This document shows, one piece after another, positions 48,401 through 58,732 of a DNA stretch of 64,000 nt (its first letter is position 1; every line of letters starts with the position of its first letter). The translations under genes and the position numbers were made by a program. The notes under the pieces were generated by a model. The model did not search any database, was not told the DNA's origin, and saw only the letters and a list, made by a program, of their open reading frames with translations. Location of the stretch: positions 36,929,366 through 36,993,365 of the forward strand of contig NC_088777.1 of assembly GCF_954871325.1 (NCBI RefSeq). The letters are read 5' to 3'. The DNA comes from Gordionus sp. m RMFG-2023 (lineage: Eukaryota; Nematomorpha; Gordioida; Chordodea; Parachordodidae).

Positions 48401-49734
48401 ATTTTTAATATCTTTCTTGAGTATAGGGTTTCGTCAATCATGCTGGTTTTTTACTTTGCAAACTCTCAAATATTTATTGCATTTATTATATTTACCTTGA
48501 GTCATGAAAGTTTTTAATCCAACATTTTTCATTATTTTTTTTTACAATATTATATAATACAATTATCTTCTTTTGTTAAAAATTTATATTTTAAAATAAA
48601 TTATATTAATATTGTGCAATTAGATTATATTTTCAAAATACTATATATTATACATGCATTTTTTTAAATAGCGATTTATTTTTATTTTATAAATTAAATA
48701 GTAAATTAAATACAATATATTATATTCTCAAAATATTTTCCATTTTTATAAATTAAATATTAGTTTTATTTTTTTTAAATGTAATATAAAATATAGTATA
48801 TGACAAATATTATTACCATTTTTATGAATATTAGTTTTATTTTTATAAATGCAATATAAAATATAATATATGCTCAAAATATCCATTTTTATAAATAACA
48901 GTTTTATAATTTTTACAAATTCAATATAATATTCTCAAAATATTAGCTTTTTACATGTATTTTTTAAATAATAAGCGATAATACTCGCTGAAAAATATGG
49001 TAAAATACCTCATAGGTGAATTTTTGTATATACCAGGTCGAATATAAAATTCCGAGCCGGGCCTGAAATTTTTAAATCCGGGCCGGGCCGTAAAAAATTT
49101 TTTTTTAAAATATCCGGGCCGGGCCGGGCCGTGCAAATGGTACCTCTGCAGGTCTCTGAGATATATTGATCATAATATATATTTACAAACATTGATAAAT
49201 AAATAAAAATGATAATAAATAACGAGATGAACAAGCTAATGTGAGGATGATATTCAAGCGAATGATTAGATGATAAGGTTAACAAGCTACTAACAAACCA
49301 ATGGAAAAGATATGACTGTGGCTAAACAACGAACATAATATCAAATGAAAATTCTACAACAAAGCAGAAAAAATTTTAGAGGGGGAAGAAGTGAACAAGT
49401 TCAAAAGCTAGTTCAAAATTCGAAAAAACAAAGTCAAGTTCAAAAGCAAGAATATGACTTACGACCTAGAAAATGATTGTTATAAATAAATAAAAATTTA
49501 AAAATATATATATAAATTTGAAAGCTAAATGGAAATGGGATGATCAATACAAACAGCAAATCAACAAGCAATTCCTCAAACGATGTTCAATAAACGATTC
49601 AACAAACGATAATTCGATGGTCAAATAAACAAACTCAAGACGTACTAACAAATGACTAATGGAGCAATTGAGAAACAAATGACTAATGGTGAAGATAAGA
49701 AACTGTGGAAAGAATCACTTAAAAAAGAGGGAAA

Positions 49735-50034
49735 TGTTAAATATATATTTTTTGAATGAAACTTTTTATATTTTTTCTTTCTTTTCCTTTTTGTAAAATA
49801 ATTTAAATGACCTTTGACAAATAAGGTTCGGACGACCTTTTCGTAATTCTTTCTTTTTCGTTTTTTGAAATAGATTTATATAACCTTTTAAAAACTTATT
49901 ATACTTTTCTTTTTTTGATATGCAAAAACTTATTTTGTAAATAATATATATAATAGAGTGTAAAAATATAGAAATTTAGAGTGTTAATAAAATAAAATTA
50001 AATATAAAATAAGTGCCTTCCGTATAAATTATTA
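49735..50034 (+). repeat. Right LTR of the LTR fossil in the mariner
   Basis: 300 bp, matching 46045-46341; followed by the target duplicate GTATG. Confidence 0.85.
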
Positions 50035-50284
50035 GTATGAATGATGAAAAAAAAATGTAAATAATTGTTAAAAAAATGGACCTAAATTTATAAATTATTT
50101 TTAAAAATACTAAAGAATTATCAAAAATGAGAAGAAAAAAAATTGAGAAAAGATATAGTAAGAAAAATAAACTGAGGAAAGATACAAATAAAATAAAGAA
50201 ATGCAAAAGGTAAGAATGACAAAAATAAAGAAAAATTTAAGAAAAATAGAAAAATTTATAATTTTTTTTAAAAAAATTATTATT

Positions 50285-50590
50285 TTCTTTTTTTGAATGG
50301 GAATTTTCCTTTTTTGATTGACACTTTTCCTTTCCTTTTGGGAATTTTCCTTTTTCGATTGACACTTTTCCTTTTTTGATTGAACCTTTTCCTTTTGATT
50401 GAACCTTTTCCTTTTTTGTTTGACACTTTTCCTTTTTTGATCGGACTTTTTCCTTTCTTTATAGGAATTTTCCTTTTTTGATTGACACTTTTCTTTTTTT
50501 GTTTGGACCTTTTCCTTTTATGATTGACCCTTTTCCTTTTATGATTGAAACTTTTCCTTTTTTGATTGGGACTTTGAATGGGAAACCCTG
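50285..50590. repeat. Subterminal repeat array of the mariner element, right
   Basis: Units such as TTTTTGATTGACACTTTTCC in near-tandem order, the inverse of 44052-44340. Confidence 0.8.
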
Positions 50591-50965
50591 TATTATAGTA
50601 TTATTTTGTATGTTCATATTATAATATTATTTTAATAGCATAAAATTTATATGAATGCTTAATTATTTGTTTTATTTTAAAAAAATAGTGCCCCCCCCCC
50701 TAAGTAAGCAGCTGGCCTCCCTAACCAAAAATTCCTGGCTGCGGCCGTGCTGTTATTTAAAAAAATATTTGGTTTTAATAAAAAAAATTATTTTAGGCCA
50801 AAAAAATTAAACAGCTTAATAGAGATATCCGGTCCAGATTTTTAGAGGCTGTGATTTTTATAATACTTTTATTATTTTACATTTAAAATAATATTAAAAA
50901 TTTCTCTATTTAAATAAATTCGGGTCGGCGGACAAATTTTTTTTATTATTTCGGGTCGGGCTTTT
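50591..50965. repeat. Right arm of the inverted repeat flanking the mariner element
   Basis: The inverse of 43677-44051: a hAT terminus (to 50752) and then GC-island element sequence. Confidence 0.8.
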
Positions 50966-51024
50966 CGGGACAAAAAATTTTTTTATTCGACGGCTCGAGA
51001 AATTAGACCAGGAGCAGATCACTA
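50753..51024. mobile_element. GC-island miniature element fragment (right side of palindrome)
   Basis: It ends GAGCAGATCACTA, the standard end of this family, with TCGGGTCGGGC blocks inside. The other terminus is not present; it runs directly into the hAT end. Confidence 0.6.
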
Positions 51025-52249
51025 GTTGGAAGGACTGAATATATAAAACGAAAATTTTATGATTCACCTCTCATCAAAATACCCTATAAAACATATTTTA
51101 AGAATAAAAAGTAAATAAAAATTAATTAAAATCTTGAAAATAACACGAATAACAATTTTAAAAAAAACAAATTGAGTAATTAACCATAACGGTAGAGTTT
51201 CATGCTGGTTTCTAGCTAAAAATAATTTTAACAAATTTATATTTGTTCATTCCGGGTTATCGAAATTAATAACTAACCAACTTATTAATTTTTCCTATTT
51301 ATTTTAATTGAATTCGAACGAGTTAGTAAATTATATACTATTAAACTATCCCTTTGACATGTAATTCCACAGGTTGGGTTATGATTCAGAAAATTCTTTC
51401 TATATTATGTATATAGGTATATCATTTAAAAAAAATATATATAGTTGATCCTCTTCAGTCAAACTATATCGATAAAGTGGAAAGAAAATATAAAAATTTC
51501 TTTCTTTTTCTTACAAATAATTATTAAATATTTTATTGAAATGGGGGAGACCAGGGTACAACGATAGGCATTTTGCATATTTACCACAAATAAACAAGAG
51601 TCAAACACAACAAATTATAGATTAATGTGTAGCCCCATCCCTCATCTACAAGAAAAAAAGTGTAGCCCTCTATCTAAAATATTTTAGGAGCTATGATTAG
51701 TTATGTCAAACTACTCATTTTCGCCATTTTACCCTGGGTTCGGGGAAAAATGGATAAGTACTAGGGTAAAGTGGTTAAAATAATATTTGACACATATTTA
51801 TTATTTTATTTAACAATATTACAAATTTAAGATATATTTATGATTTTTATTTACAAACTAATCAGTACAATAAGGACATGTTTCATTTTAATAATTACCA
51901 ATACCAGTTCTATAGACTTAAAATGATATAATTAATTAAACAATTAATTTCATATTTTAATAATGCTAAATTCAAATAATTTGGTAACTTTATTAGTAAT
52001 GCTAAATTCAAATATATATTGTATTTCATAATATAATTCTAATAATACTCAATTCAAATATCAATATTAATTTGGTAACTAAAATGCTCAATTGAAATAT
52101 ATAATGTATTTCATAATTTTAATAATGCTCAATTCAATTCAAATATCAATATTAATTTGGTAACTTTATTAGTAATGCTCAATTGAAATATATAATATAT
52201 TTAATAATTAATATTCAATTCATTTACAAACAATATAATTTAATTACTT

Positions 52250-52490
52250 ATTTAGTCGTTAATCCCATAAATGACCTACTTGCTTCTAATATGTAGTCAC
52301 ACAATCTATATTCTTCTTCGTTTATAAATATTTGTTTAAGATAACCTGAACTTTTAATACCATTTTTATATCTTCTTCTCAACGTTGTATAAATGTTATA
52401 TTTTTAAGACAAATTCAATGAAGTATTATTTGTTATTTTATATTTTATGGCTTCATCTATGATACTTACATATCTGAATATATTCTTTTA
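52250..52490 (-). pseudogene. pogo/Tigger-like transposase N-terminal remnant
   Basis: It reads YTTLRRRYKNGIKSSGYLKQ then NEEEYRLCDYILEASRSFMG and LTTK, typical of the psq/CENP-B-type helix-turn-helix region of animal pogo-like transposases. Stop codons lie upstream and the DDE domain is absent. Confidence 0.7.
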
Positions 52491-53318
52491 TAATTTTATT
52501 ATTATAATAAATAAATGAATAAAAAATGGGAATAATTATATATTTTAATTGTTTTATCCATAACATACCCCAGTGACATGTATTATAAATATCGTTATTA
52601 CGTGACTTCTAGTATAGCTATAGATGTCAGCAGTGGCGTAGACAAGGAAGGGGGGGGGGGGGGTTTGGGGTTGAACCACCCCCCCCCCCCCCTAACCTCC
52701 GAAATTTTTTTTTTTAATTTAAATATTGCGAATAATTTTATTTAAAATTTATAAATAAAATTATATAAGATATGAAAATGAAATATAGTTAAAAAAACAA
52801 ATAAGAATTTTCAATTTTAAATGATAACATGGTTTAAAAATATATATTAAAAATTATATGTAAAATATTAAATAACAATAAAAATATATTGTAAAATATT
52901 AAATAACAATAAAAATATATTGTAAATTTTTTCTAGCATAGTTAAATTAGATATTTATAAATTTAATAATAAAATTTATATTGACTAATTAGATTTTAAA
53001 AATTTTAATTAATTTTTTATAATTTTTAAATAAGAAAAATCATTTAATTTTGTAAATATAATGAGAAAGTAAAGGTGATAACTAATATGTTTTTGATTAA
53101 AAATTTTAAACCTAGAGTAGTTTCTAGATAGTCCAATCGCTTAAATATTGATGCATCTACTATTGAGGATTTTTATAAAATAAATATTTTTACTCCCCTT
53201 ATTGATACATTTTTATTTCAATTAATTTATTCTAAACAGCTTTCATTTTCTTTTGCCGGCTGAGTCTGAATACACTTGAAACGCGAGAGGATATTAAGTC
53301 TCAGATTATTCTGATGAA

Positions 53319-53595
53319 TTAATTAGGATCGTATGATAAGTTACTTTGTGATGTCGAATTTTGGTATAAAAATTTTGACAGAATAGAGTACTCTTTGAGA
53401 CCAAAAAATGCTTTGCAGGCCCTTTCCATGTGTAATAGCACTTTAGATTCCCTGCCTAAAATAAAAATATTGCTTTTTATTTTAGCTACCTTACCGATTA
53501 GCACCTGCACTAATGAAAGGTCTTCTTCAATTTTGAAAAGGTTAAAACCCTATTTTAGAAATTACACCGGTGAAAGCCGTTTAAATGATTCGTAA
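53319..53595 (+). pseudogene. hAT transposase C-terminal remnant
   Basis: It shows SLRPKNALQALSMCNSTL, then LLFILATLPISTCTNERSSS and ILKRLKPYFRNYTGESRLND, the dimerisation domain of ZMYM1-like hAT transposases (family pattern LATLP.ST...ERSFS.LKR.K..LR...G..RL). It ends at a stop at the usual place; the rest of the protein is lost. Confidence 0.85.
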
Positions 53596-53816
53596 TATTA
53601 AATATTTATAAGGAGATTATTCTAGATAAAAATTTGATTCTAGATAAATTATTTAAATCTCAGAGAAAAATACACATCTCTTTATAAATTCAAATCATAA
53701 AATTGCTATATTATTATAACATTTTTATATTTAATAAGTAATTATAAAGAATTCTTAGTCATAATATTTATATATTATACTACTTTTAATAAAAATATTT
53801 TATTTGCAATAAGAAT

Positions 53817-54161
53817 TAGTGATCTGTATCGGGCCTAATTTTTCAAGCCCGGCCCGAAATTATTTTAAAAATATTTTGCCGGCCCGAACCCAAAATTTTT
53901 TTTAAAAAGATTTGTCGGCCTGGCCTGAATTTATTTAAATATAGAAATTCATTTTTATAATTACTCAAAATAAAAGATATATGTTACATGGCGTCTAGTT
54001 TTTATAAATAAAATCAAATATTTTTATTTTACAAATTTAACATAAAATTGATATATTTAGATATATTTTAAAAAAAATTCCAAGGCCCGATGCAACCCGA
54101 CCTGAATTTTTTTAAAAAATATTAGGCCAAAACCCGATTTTCCTACTTTTGCAGATCTCTA
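53817..54161. mobile_element. GC-island miniature hAT-like element, copy f
   Basis: It starts TAGTGATCTGTATCGGGCC and ends TGCAGATCTCTA, flanked by ATAAGAAT and ATATGAAT (7 of 8 identical). It lies inside the hAT at 52631-54411. Confidence 0.82.
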
Positions 54162-55444
54162 ATATGAATTATTAATGTTTTATTAATATACTCATTTGTT
54201 ATCATTAAAATAATACATAGTTAAATAAAGGGGTGTTATTTATACTAAAGTATTTTAATAATAAATAAAATCTATAATCAAATTCTCTCCAAAATTTTGT
54301 TATAGTGGTTAGACACTAATAAAGCACAAAATATTGGCAAATTTTTGAAATATGGTTTGGGGGCGAAGCCAACCCCCCCCCCCTCATGGATCATTCCTGG
54401 CTACGCCACTGGATGTCAGATAAATTTTATTTTATAGCTAATACAATTTGGAACATGTGTGTCAAATTTTGAATCCTGAGAGTAAAATATACTAGAAAAT
54501 AATTTTTATATTTTTTGGGTAAAATACAGTTTTTTGACAAAATATTTAATACCAGGTAAATTTTTTAAAAGATCAACATAGGTAAGAAATTAGATATAAA
54601 AATACATCTTCACACCAAATTTAAAAACTTTGTTCTCAAGGGTTAAAAATTTATTCGCGTTAACATTGTTAGCCCGTCAATCGCTTTACCCCAGTATCCG
54701 CTAAATAGCCTTACTTAATTTATATTATTAATTTCGTTTCTAATTTTAAATATTTAGGCAAAGGTGATAGTATTTAGAAGAGCCGGAAAATAGGTATTTT
54801 TGCAGGTATCTGCTATTAATATTTAAATTTCAAGCAGAATAGGAACCTTTCAAAAATATCATGTTTCTCAAGTCAGGGCTGTAATTAATGTGGTTATAAT
54901 TGACCTCATTTATATTAAAGATAAAAAAAAATTTGAGTAACGTATATCTTATCTTAAAAAAATATGTTAGATAAAAGGGCAAATATGATATGAGTCTAGC
55001 TGACTGAAATTCCTGTTATACCACAGCTGATTTATTTAATTTATTTTAGTCTGTCTATGATGATGCATGACCTGTAAGATATGTCAGGCTCTCATTTAAA
55101 ATGATTAATTTCTTGAATTGAGCTATTATTCAAAATAAATCAAACAATATTTTATTATGGATTATTTTTTCAATTTAATTATATATTCATTTTAGCCGAG
55201 TTTTTAGATCAAATCAAAAAATTTAATATAATCTTATAATAATTTAAATTTTATTATCATATTTGCATACATACATCAAAAAATTATTATCCTTATTAAA
55301 TGAAAAAATATGTTATAGGCACCAGTAAAAATATCTTTAGCCCAGAAAAATCTGTTAACGTTATATGCTAAACGTTCCTGTTTATCTGATGATTATCAAC
55401 AATTTTTAAAAATAAAGAAAAAGGGTTAGAAAATATATTACAAT

Positions 55445-56345
55445 CAGGGACCCGGAACAACAGCATTTTTGCGTTCTTGTTCCGTTATAGTTCCGGCTAA
55501 GAATAATCGTTCCGGATTTTATAACTATCTGAACGTTCTTATAAAATTATCTAACTTATTATATTTTTAAATCAACACATTTTATTCATTAAAATTTATT
55601 TAACTATTGATTCTTCTTTGTTTCAAGGTAGTTTCGAGAGATTTCGTCTATTCAAACAGATAAGTACTTATCTCTTAACTGAAGGAAAACGTTTATGTAA
55701 GGTGTGTGAGAAGCTGTTTAGTCTACGGCGGCGCAACATGGGAAATAAAAGCAGCGCATGAAACTAATTGGAAAGTTTGATGGTTAGATGGATATGTGTG
55801 GAAAATTAAAGCAATGATGGTAGTATAGAAGCGATTAGAGAGTGATGATAAATAGACTGAGATGTTTGGGTATGAAACAAATGATGCATTGGTTAAAAGA
55901 TGCATTTTATTGGATAATGGTATCAAGGCCTCGTTAAAACCAACTAAAGTAGATGAAAGTGATAATGGGTGACAACTGACAAGTAAACAATGGGGCTTAC
56001 AAATTGTGACTCTCAAGACAGTAAAAATGAGAGAAAAGGGATTAAAGGGGGAACTGGCATACCCGATTAAACCTGGAAAACTGCCATTAAACGATGAAGA
56101 AGAAGAATTATTACATTGAAGCAGCAGTAAAATAAATTTGTATTTTTTCTCTCTTAATTTAACACAATGATTCATATAATATAATTATATAAATCGACAC
56201 ATCAAACAATATAATTTTATAAATAATTATTAAAAGTATAATAGTGAAATAAAACATTTATCCATTTCCCTATTATAATTTTAATAGATCTTTAGGAACA
56301 TTTCTTGGCTGGAATATATTGTTCCTGTTCCGTTCTACCAAAAAT
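55445..56345 (+). mobile_element. Decayed hAT-like remnant
   Basis: It starts CAGGGACCCGGAACAACAGC. A plus-strand coding remnant includes LTEGKRLCKVCEKLFSLRRR (a BED-like zinc finger start) and further pieces near 55870-56115. The region near 56296-56340 (TTGTTCCTGTTCCGTTC) looks like the inverted right end. No target duplication found; limits are tentative. Confidence 0.45.
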
Positions 56346-57079
56346 TTACTTAAAATTAGCTTTTCGAAATCGTCCAGGTTATTATATTATTGTAATATAA
56401 TATTTATAAATTTTAGTAAATTAAAAACAATTATACATATTATTAATAACTTATATTTTTTAATTATGATATTCTATTTTTACAAGCCTTTACATATAAT
56501 ATATCTGGAAAAAATAAATAGTATAACTTGCTATGGTAATTATTTTGAAAGTAATGTAACATGTTTCTATATTTTTGGAGCGTAAAGAATTTTGTTAACG
56601 ATTTTTTCGGACAGTTACAAAACAATATTACATCTTATAAAATAACGTTTACAGAACAGATTTAAAAGAAGCCTATTTTTAGTAACTATAATATTATTAG
56701 AATAAATAAAAGGTTACTAATAATTTTGTAATAAATCTCAATATAGTGGGTTTACCTTGATTTTAAATTGCTATAAAAAAACCCCAAATAAGGTGTATTT
56801 ATATTTATTTAAAGAATTTAATCCAAAGATATATAGTGTATCAATATTATTCATCTCCGGATTATACTCATTTTTTAAATTTTCAATTCTCAAGTTATCT
56901 TTTTTAAAAATAACTTCAACAATGAATTATTCGAAATTTTGAACAATTGTTTAATATACCATATATATGAATAATATAGGATAAATGTAGGTTTAAAAGA
57001 GGAAAGATGAAATGATTTCTATTTTTTAAAATTGGTTTGAATACGTAGGAGAGTATAATGATTTATTTTTTAAAATAAA
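56346..57079. other. Spacer upstream of the 490-residue gene
   Basis: A+T-rich with no recognised feature. It probably holds the promoter of the gene at 57080, but no TATA-like site can be distinguished from the background. Confidence 0.5.
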
Positions 57080-58552
57080 ATGGAACAATTTGTCGAAGAT
57101 CCCGAGGTTTTCTTGAATATGCTTAAAAACATTAAGGCTCAATTTATAGAATTGAATGACAAGGTGTCATCCAAAGATAAAGAAATCGCAGATCTAAAAC
57201 ATCAGAACTTTACCTTGATTCAAGAGTGCACAGACATTAAAAATGATTTGGATAAAGAGAGGCTAGCAAATGACGGGACTAAAATGGAATTGCACAATCT
57301 GCACATAAAATTTAATGATTATCAAAATACTGTAACCCAAGAGCACACAAAAATTATGACTGAACTATATGATTTGAAATCGACAAACAACATTGATTAC
57401 ATGTGTAACATTTGCAAAAATGCAAATAAAACTAAAAATGAACTTTTATTAGCCTACTTGTCTAAAATTAGGAAAAATATTCAGGATTTGAAGATAACCC
57501 TTGCAGATTTAAAAATTCCAATATTAACCCTTAAGTGGGGCATGAATACGGAAACCCGTTTAAAGGCAAAATCTGATAAATTAGCAGCATGTAATATTCT
57601 AGATTACAAATCAAATGTAGATATAAATGTAAATGTAAATAAAGAGAATCCAATTATGGAAATTCAAGACACAGGCTTACCCGATTCATCTAGAAGCAAT
57701 AATAATTTAAATTTTAGCTATGTTGCGGAGGAAAATTTGATTGACCTGTCTAGAGATATTATGCAAACTTTAAAGCCTACATGTTTATACCAACCTCTTG
57801 AGAGAGTAATCAGTCCTGAAATGTTAAAAATCTTGAAGAATATAGATTTCTATAGTTATCAACAAAACTCAGATATTAAAAACTTAGCCATAAACGCATT
57901 TAGTGACAATGTTAATAAAATTAATGAGTGCAAGTTTAAATTCAAAATTGAGCATCGCCCTAATCTTGCAGGAGATGCGGGTCTACACATTTATGAGCAT
58001 AACAATCAATTGGCAACGGTAAAACTAACTAATGAAGTTAAATCAAGCCCATCTTATAATATAACTAACAATAATATGTCTACTCCTGTATCCACTTATT
58101 ATTTTGAATCTTCTAGAACAAATTTTAAATCAACACCGTTTAAAGACTTATCAACTACTTACGAAAAAGATCATATTTCTGATAAAATATTCCATAATTG
58201 CCGCAATAAAGAAATAGAATGTAAGTCTCTATTAAAATCTTATGCACGATCCTATACATCTAATTTAGTATATATCGAGGATTTTGGCAACATACCTATT
58301 GATTGTATAGCGTATTTGGTTTTGGCCCAAAAGAGTTTGATTAAATCCTTGGAAACCTATATAGATGATCTGGAAAAACAGATAAACAATATGCGTAAGT
58401 TACAAACAGACGAAATGGAATGGCAATTGGATTATGCATCCCAGCTCAACAATAGAATGAGGATAAATTGTTTAGAGGAAAAATTATATCTAGCTGAAAT
58501 AAATAGATTTAAGAAATTATTATCCAACTTCGATGGTGACTTATCTTATTGA
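57080..58552 (+). CDS. Unrecognised 490-residue coiled-coil protein, single exon
   Basis: An uninterrupted frame of 490 codons, far longer than chance frames in this sequence, with G+C above its surroundings. Residues about 10-95 are a charged heptad-like region (DKVSSKDKEIADLKHQN, then DIKNDLDKERL) predicted to form a coiled coil. A CNICKNANKTKNEL segment (one CxxC) follows, then a helix (LAYLSKIRKNIQDLKITLAD). The middle (about 190-360) is Asn/Ser-rich and probably disordered. The C-terminus (about 405-490) is again helical (LAQKSLIKSLETYIDDLEKQ). No family was recognised; a structural, cytoskeletal or centrosome-type role is possible but not shown. Convergent with the gene at 58733-60894, 180 bp away. 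Confidence 0.75.
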   Translation: MEQFVEDPEVFLNMLKNIKAQFIELNDKVSSKDKEIADLKHQNFTLIQECTDIKNDLDKERLANDGTKMELHNLHIKFNDYQNTVTQEHTKIMTELYDLKSTNNIDYMCNICKNANKTKNELLLAYLSKIRKNIQDLKITLADLKIPILTLKWGMNTETRLKAKSDKLAACNILDYKSNVDINVNVNKENPIMEIQDTGLPDSSRSNNNLNFSYVAEENLIDLSRDIMQTLKPTCLYQPLERVISPEMLKILKNIDFYSYQQNSDIKNLAINAFSDNVNKINECKFKFKIEHRPNLAGDAGLHIYEHNNQLATVKLTNEVKSSPSYNITNNNMSTPVSTYYFESSRTNFKSTPFKDLSTTYEKDHISDKIFHNCRNKEIECKSLLKSYARSYTSNLVYIEDFGNIPIDCIAYLVLAQKSLIKSLETYIDDLEKQINNMRKLQTDEMEWQLDYASQLNNRMRINCLEEKLYLAEINRFKKLLSNFDGDLSY

Positions 58553-58732
58553 AAGGAAGAATTTATTATCGAACGTCGATGTGACATATTTTATTTAAAT
58601 GAATTTAATATTGTAATGTTTCACGATTGAGCTAAAGCTCAACGGGTAATATCATTGTTAATTTTTTGACAAATACATAATTTAATATATTAATGATTGT
58701 AAAACTCGTATTTTTTGTAAATAAATATATTC

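Larger units (their letters stand above)
47309..49158 (+). mobile_element. hAT element inside the LTR fossil
   Basis: The right end is CTGCAGGTCTCTG; the left end TTTGGACCTGCAGG is its degenerate inverse. Both subterminal regions have GGCCCGGCCC-type GC islands (47318-47470 and 49030-49140), like the miniature elements at 3911, 39514 and 53817, which may be its non-autonomous relatives. No clear target duplication. A transposase C-terminus is at 47979-48400. Confidence 0.65.
46045..50034 (+). mobile_element. LTR retrotransposon fossil (probably Ty3/gypsy), inside the mariner
   Basis: Direct repeats of about 300 bp (46045-46341 and 49735-50034) begin TGTTAAATATATAT and end AAATTATTA. A 5-bp target duplication GTATG is exact (46040-46044, 50035-50039). 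A primer-binding-like TGGTGACAGAAC follows the left LTR at once. A gag-like frame is at 46472-46831. A hAT (47309-49158) is inserted inside. The family is not certain. The LTRs are very similar, so it is moderately young; it is broken, with several breaks. Confidence 0.83.
44052..50590 (-). mobile_element. Tc1/mariner element with long inverted repeats, carrying an LTR element
   Basis: Ends CAGGGTTTCCCATTC and GAATGGGAAACCCTG, flanked by TA (44050-44051, 50591-50592). The inverted repeats are about 440 bp and hold arrays of GGAAAAGTGTCAATC-like units. The transposase (44607-45533) is on the minus strand. The LTR element at 46045-50034 is inserted in its right half. Sequence near 45940-46040 is also repeated near 50110-50220, pointing to a further internal rearrangement. 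Confidence 0.82.
40561..50752 (+). mobile_element. Second, decayed copy of the ZMYM1-like hAT, split by later insertions
   Basis: The left end at 40561 (CAGGGCCCCCTAAAAAAATTT) matches the inverted right end of the element at 33004-36652. Transposase remnants follow on the plus strand to about 43676. The far end (ending GGCTGCGGCCGTGCTG at 50752) matches the other terminus of the same family. Between them lie a partial GC-island element, an inverted extra copy of the hAT end (43893-44051) and the Tc1/mariner element with its nest. A separate unassigned insertion of about 750 bp sits at 42150-42905, and a fold-back fragment starts near 41055 (TGTGTTGCTAAAC). Confidence 0.7.
52631..54411 (+). 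mobile_element. hAT element (CAGTGGCGTAG ends)
   Basis: Ends CAGTGGCGTAGACAAGG and CCTGGCTACGCCACTG, exact 8-bp duplication GATGTCAG (52623-52630, 54412-54419). Long G and C homopolymer runs lie just inside both ends. A dimerisation domain remnant is at 53319-53595 and a miniature element at 53817-54161 is inserted in it. Confidence 0.88.
51542..54705 (-). mobile_element. pogo-like DNA transposon remnant, split by a hAT
   Basis: The left end is GGGGGAGACCAGGGTACAACG and a partly inverse sequence GCTTTACCCCAGTATC lies near 54690-54705; terminal similarity is only partial, so limits are tentative. The interior has a pogo-type helix-turn-helix remnant at 52250-52490. The hAT at 52631-54411 is inserted with an exact duplication. 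Confidence 0.5.

Noticed and set aside
55723-56175. Minus-strand frame of 150 codons
   Set aside because: Low-complexity Ser/Leu-rich translation opposite plus-strand remnants of a hAT transposase; no supporting motif.
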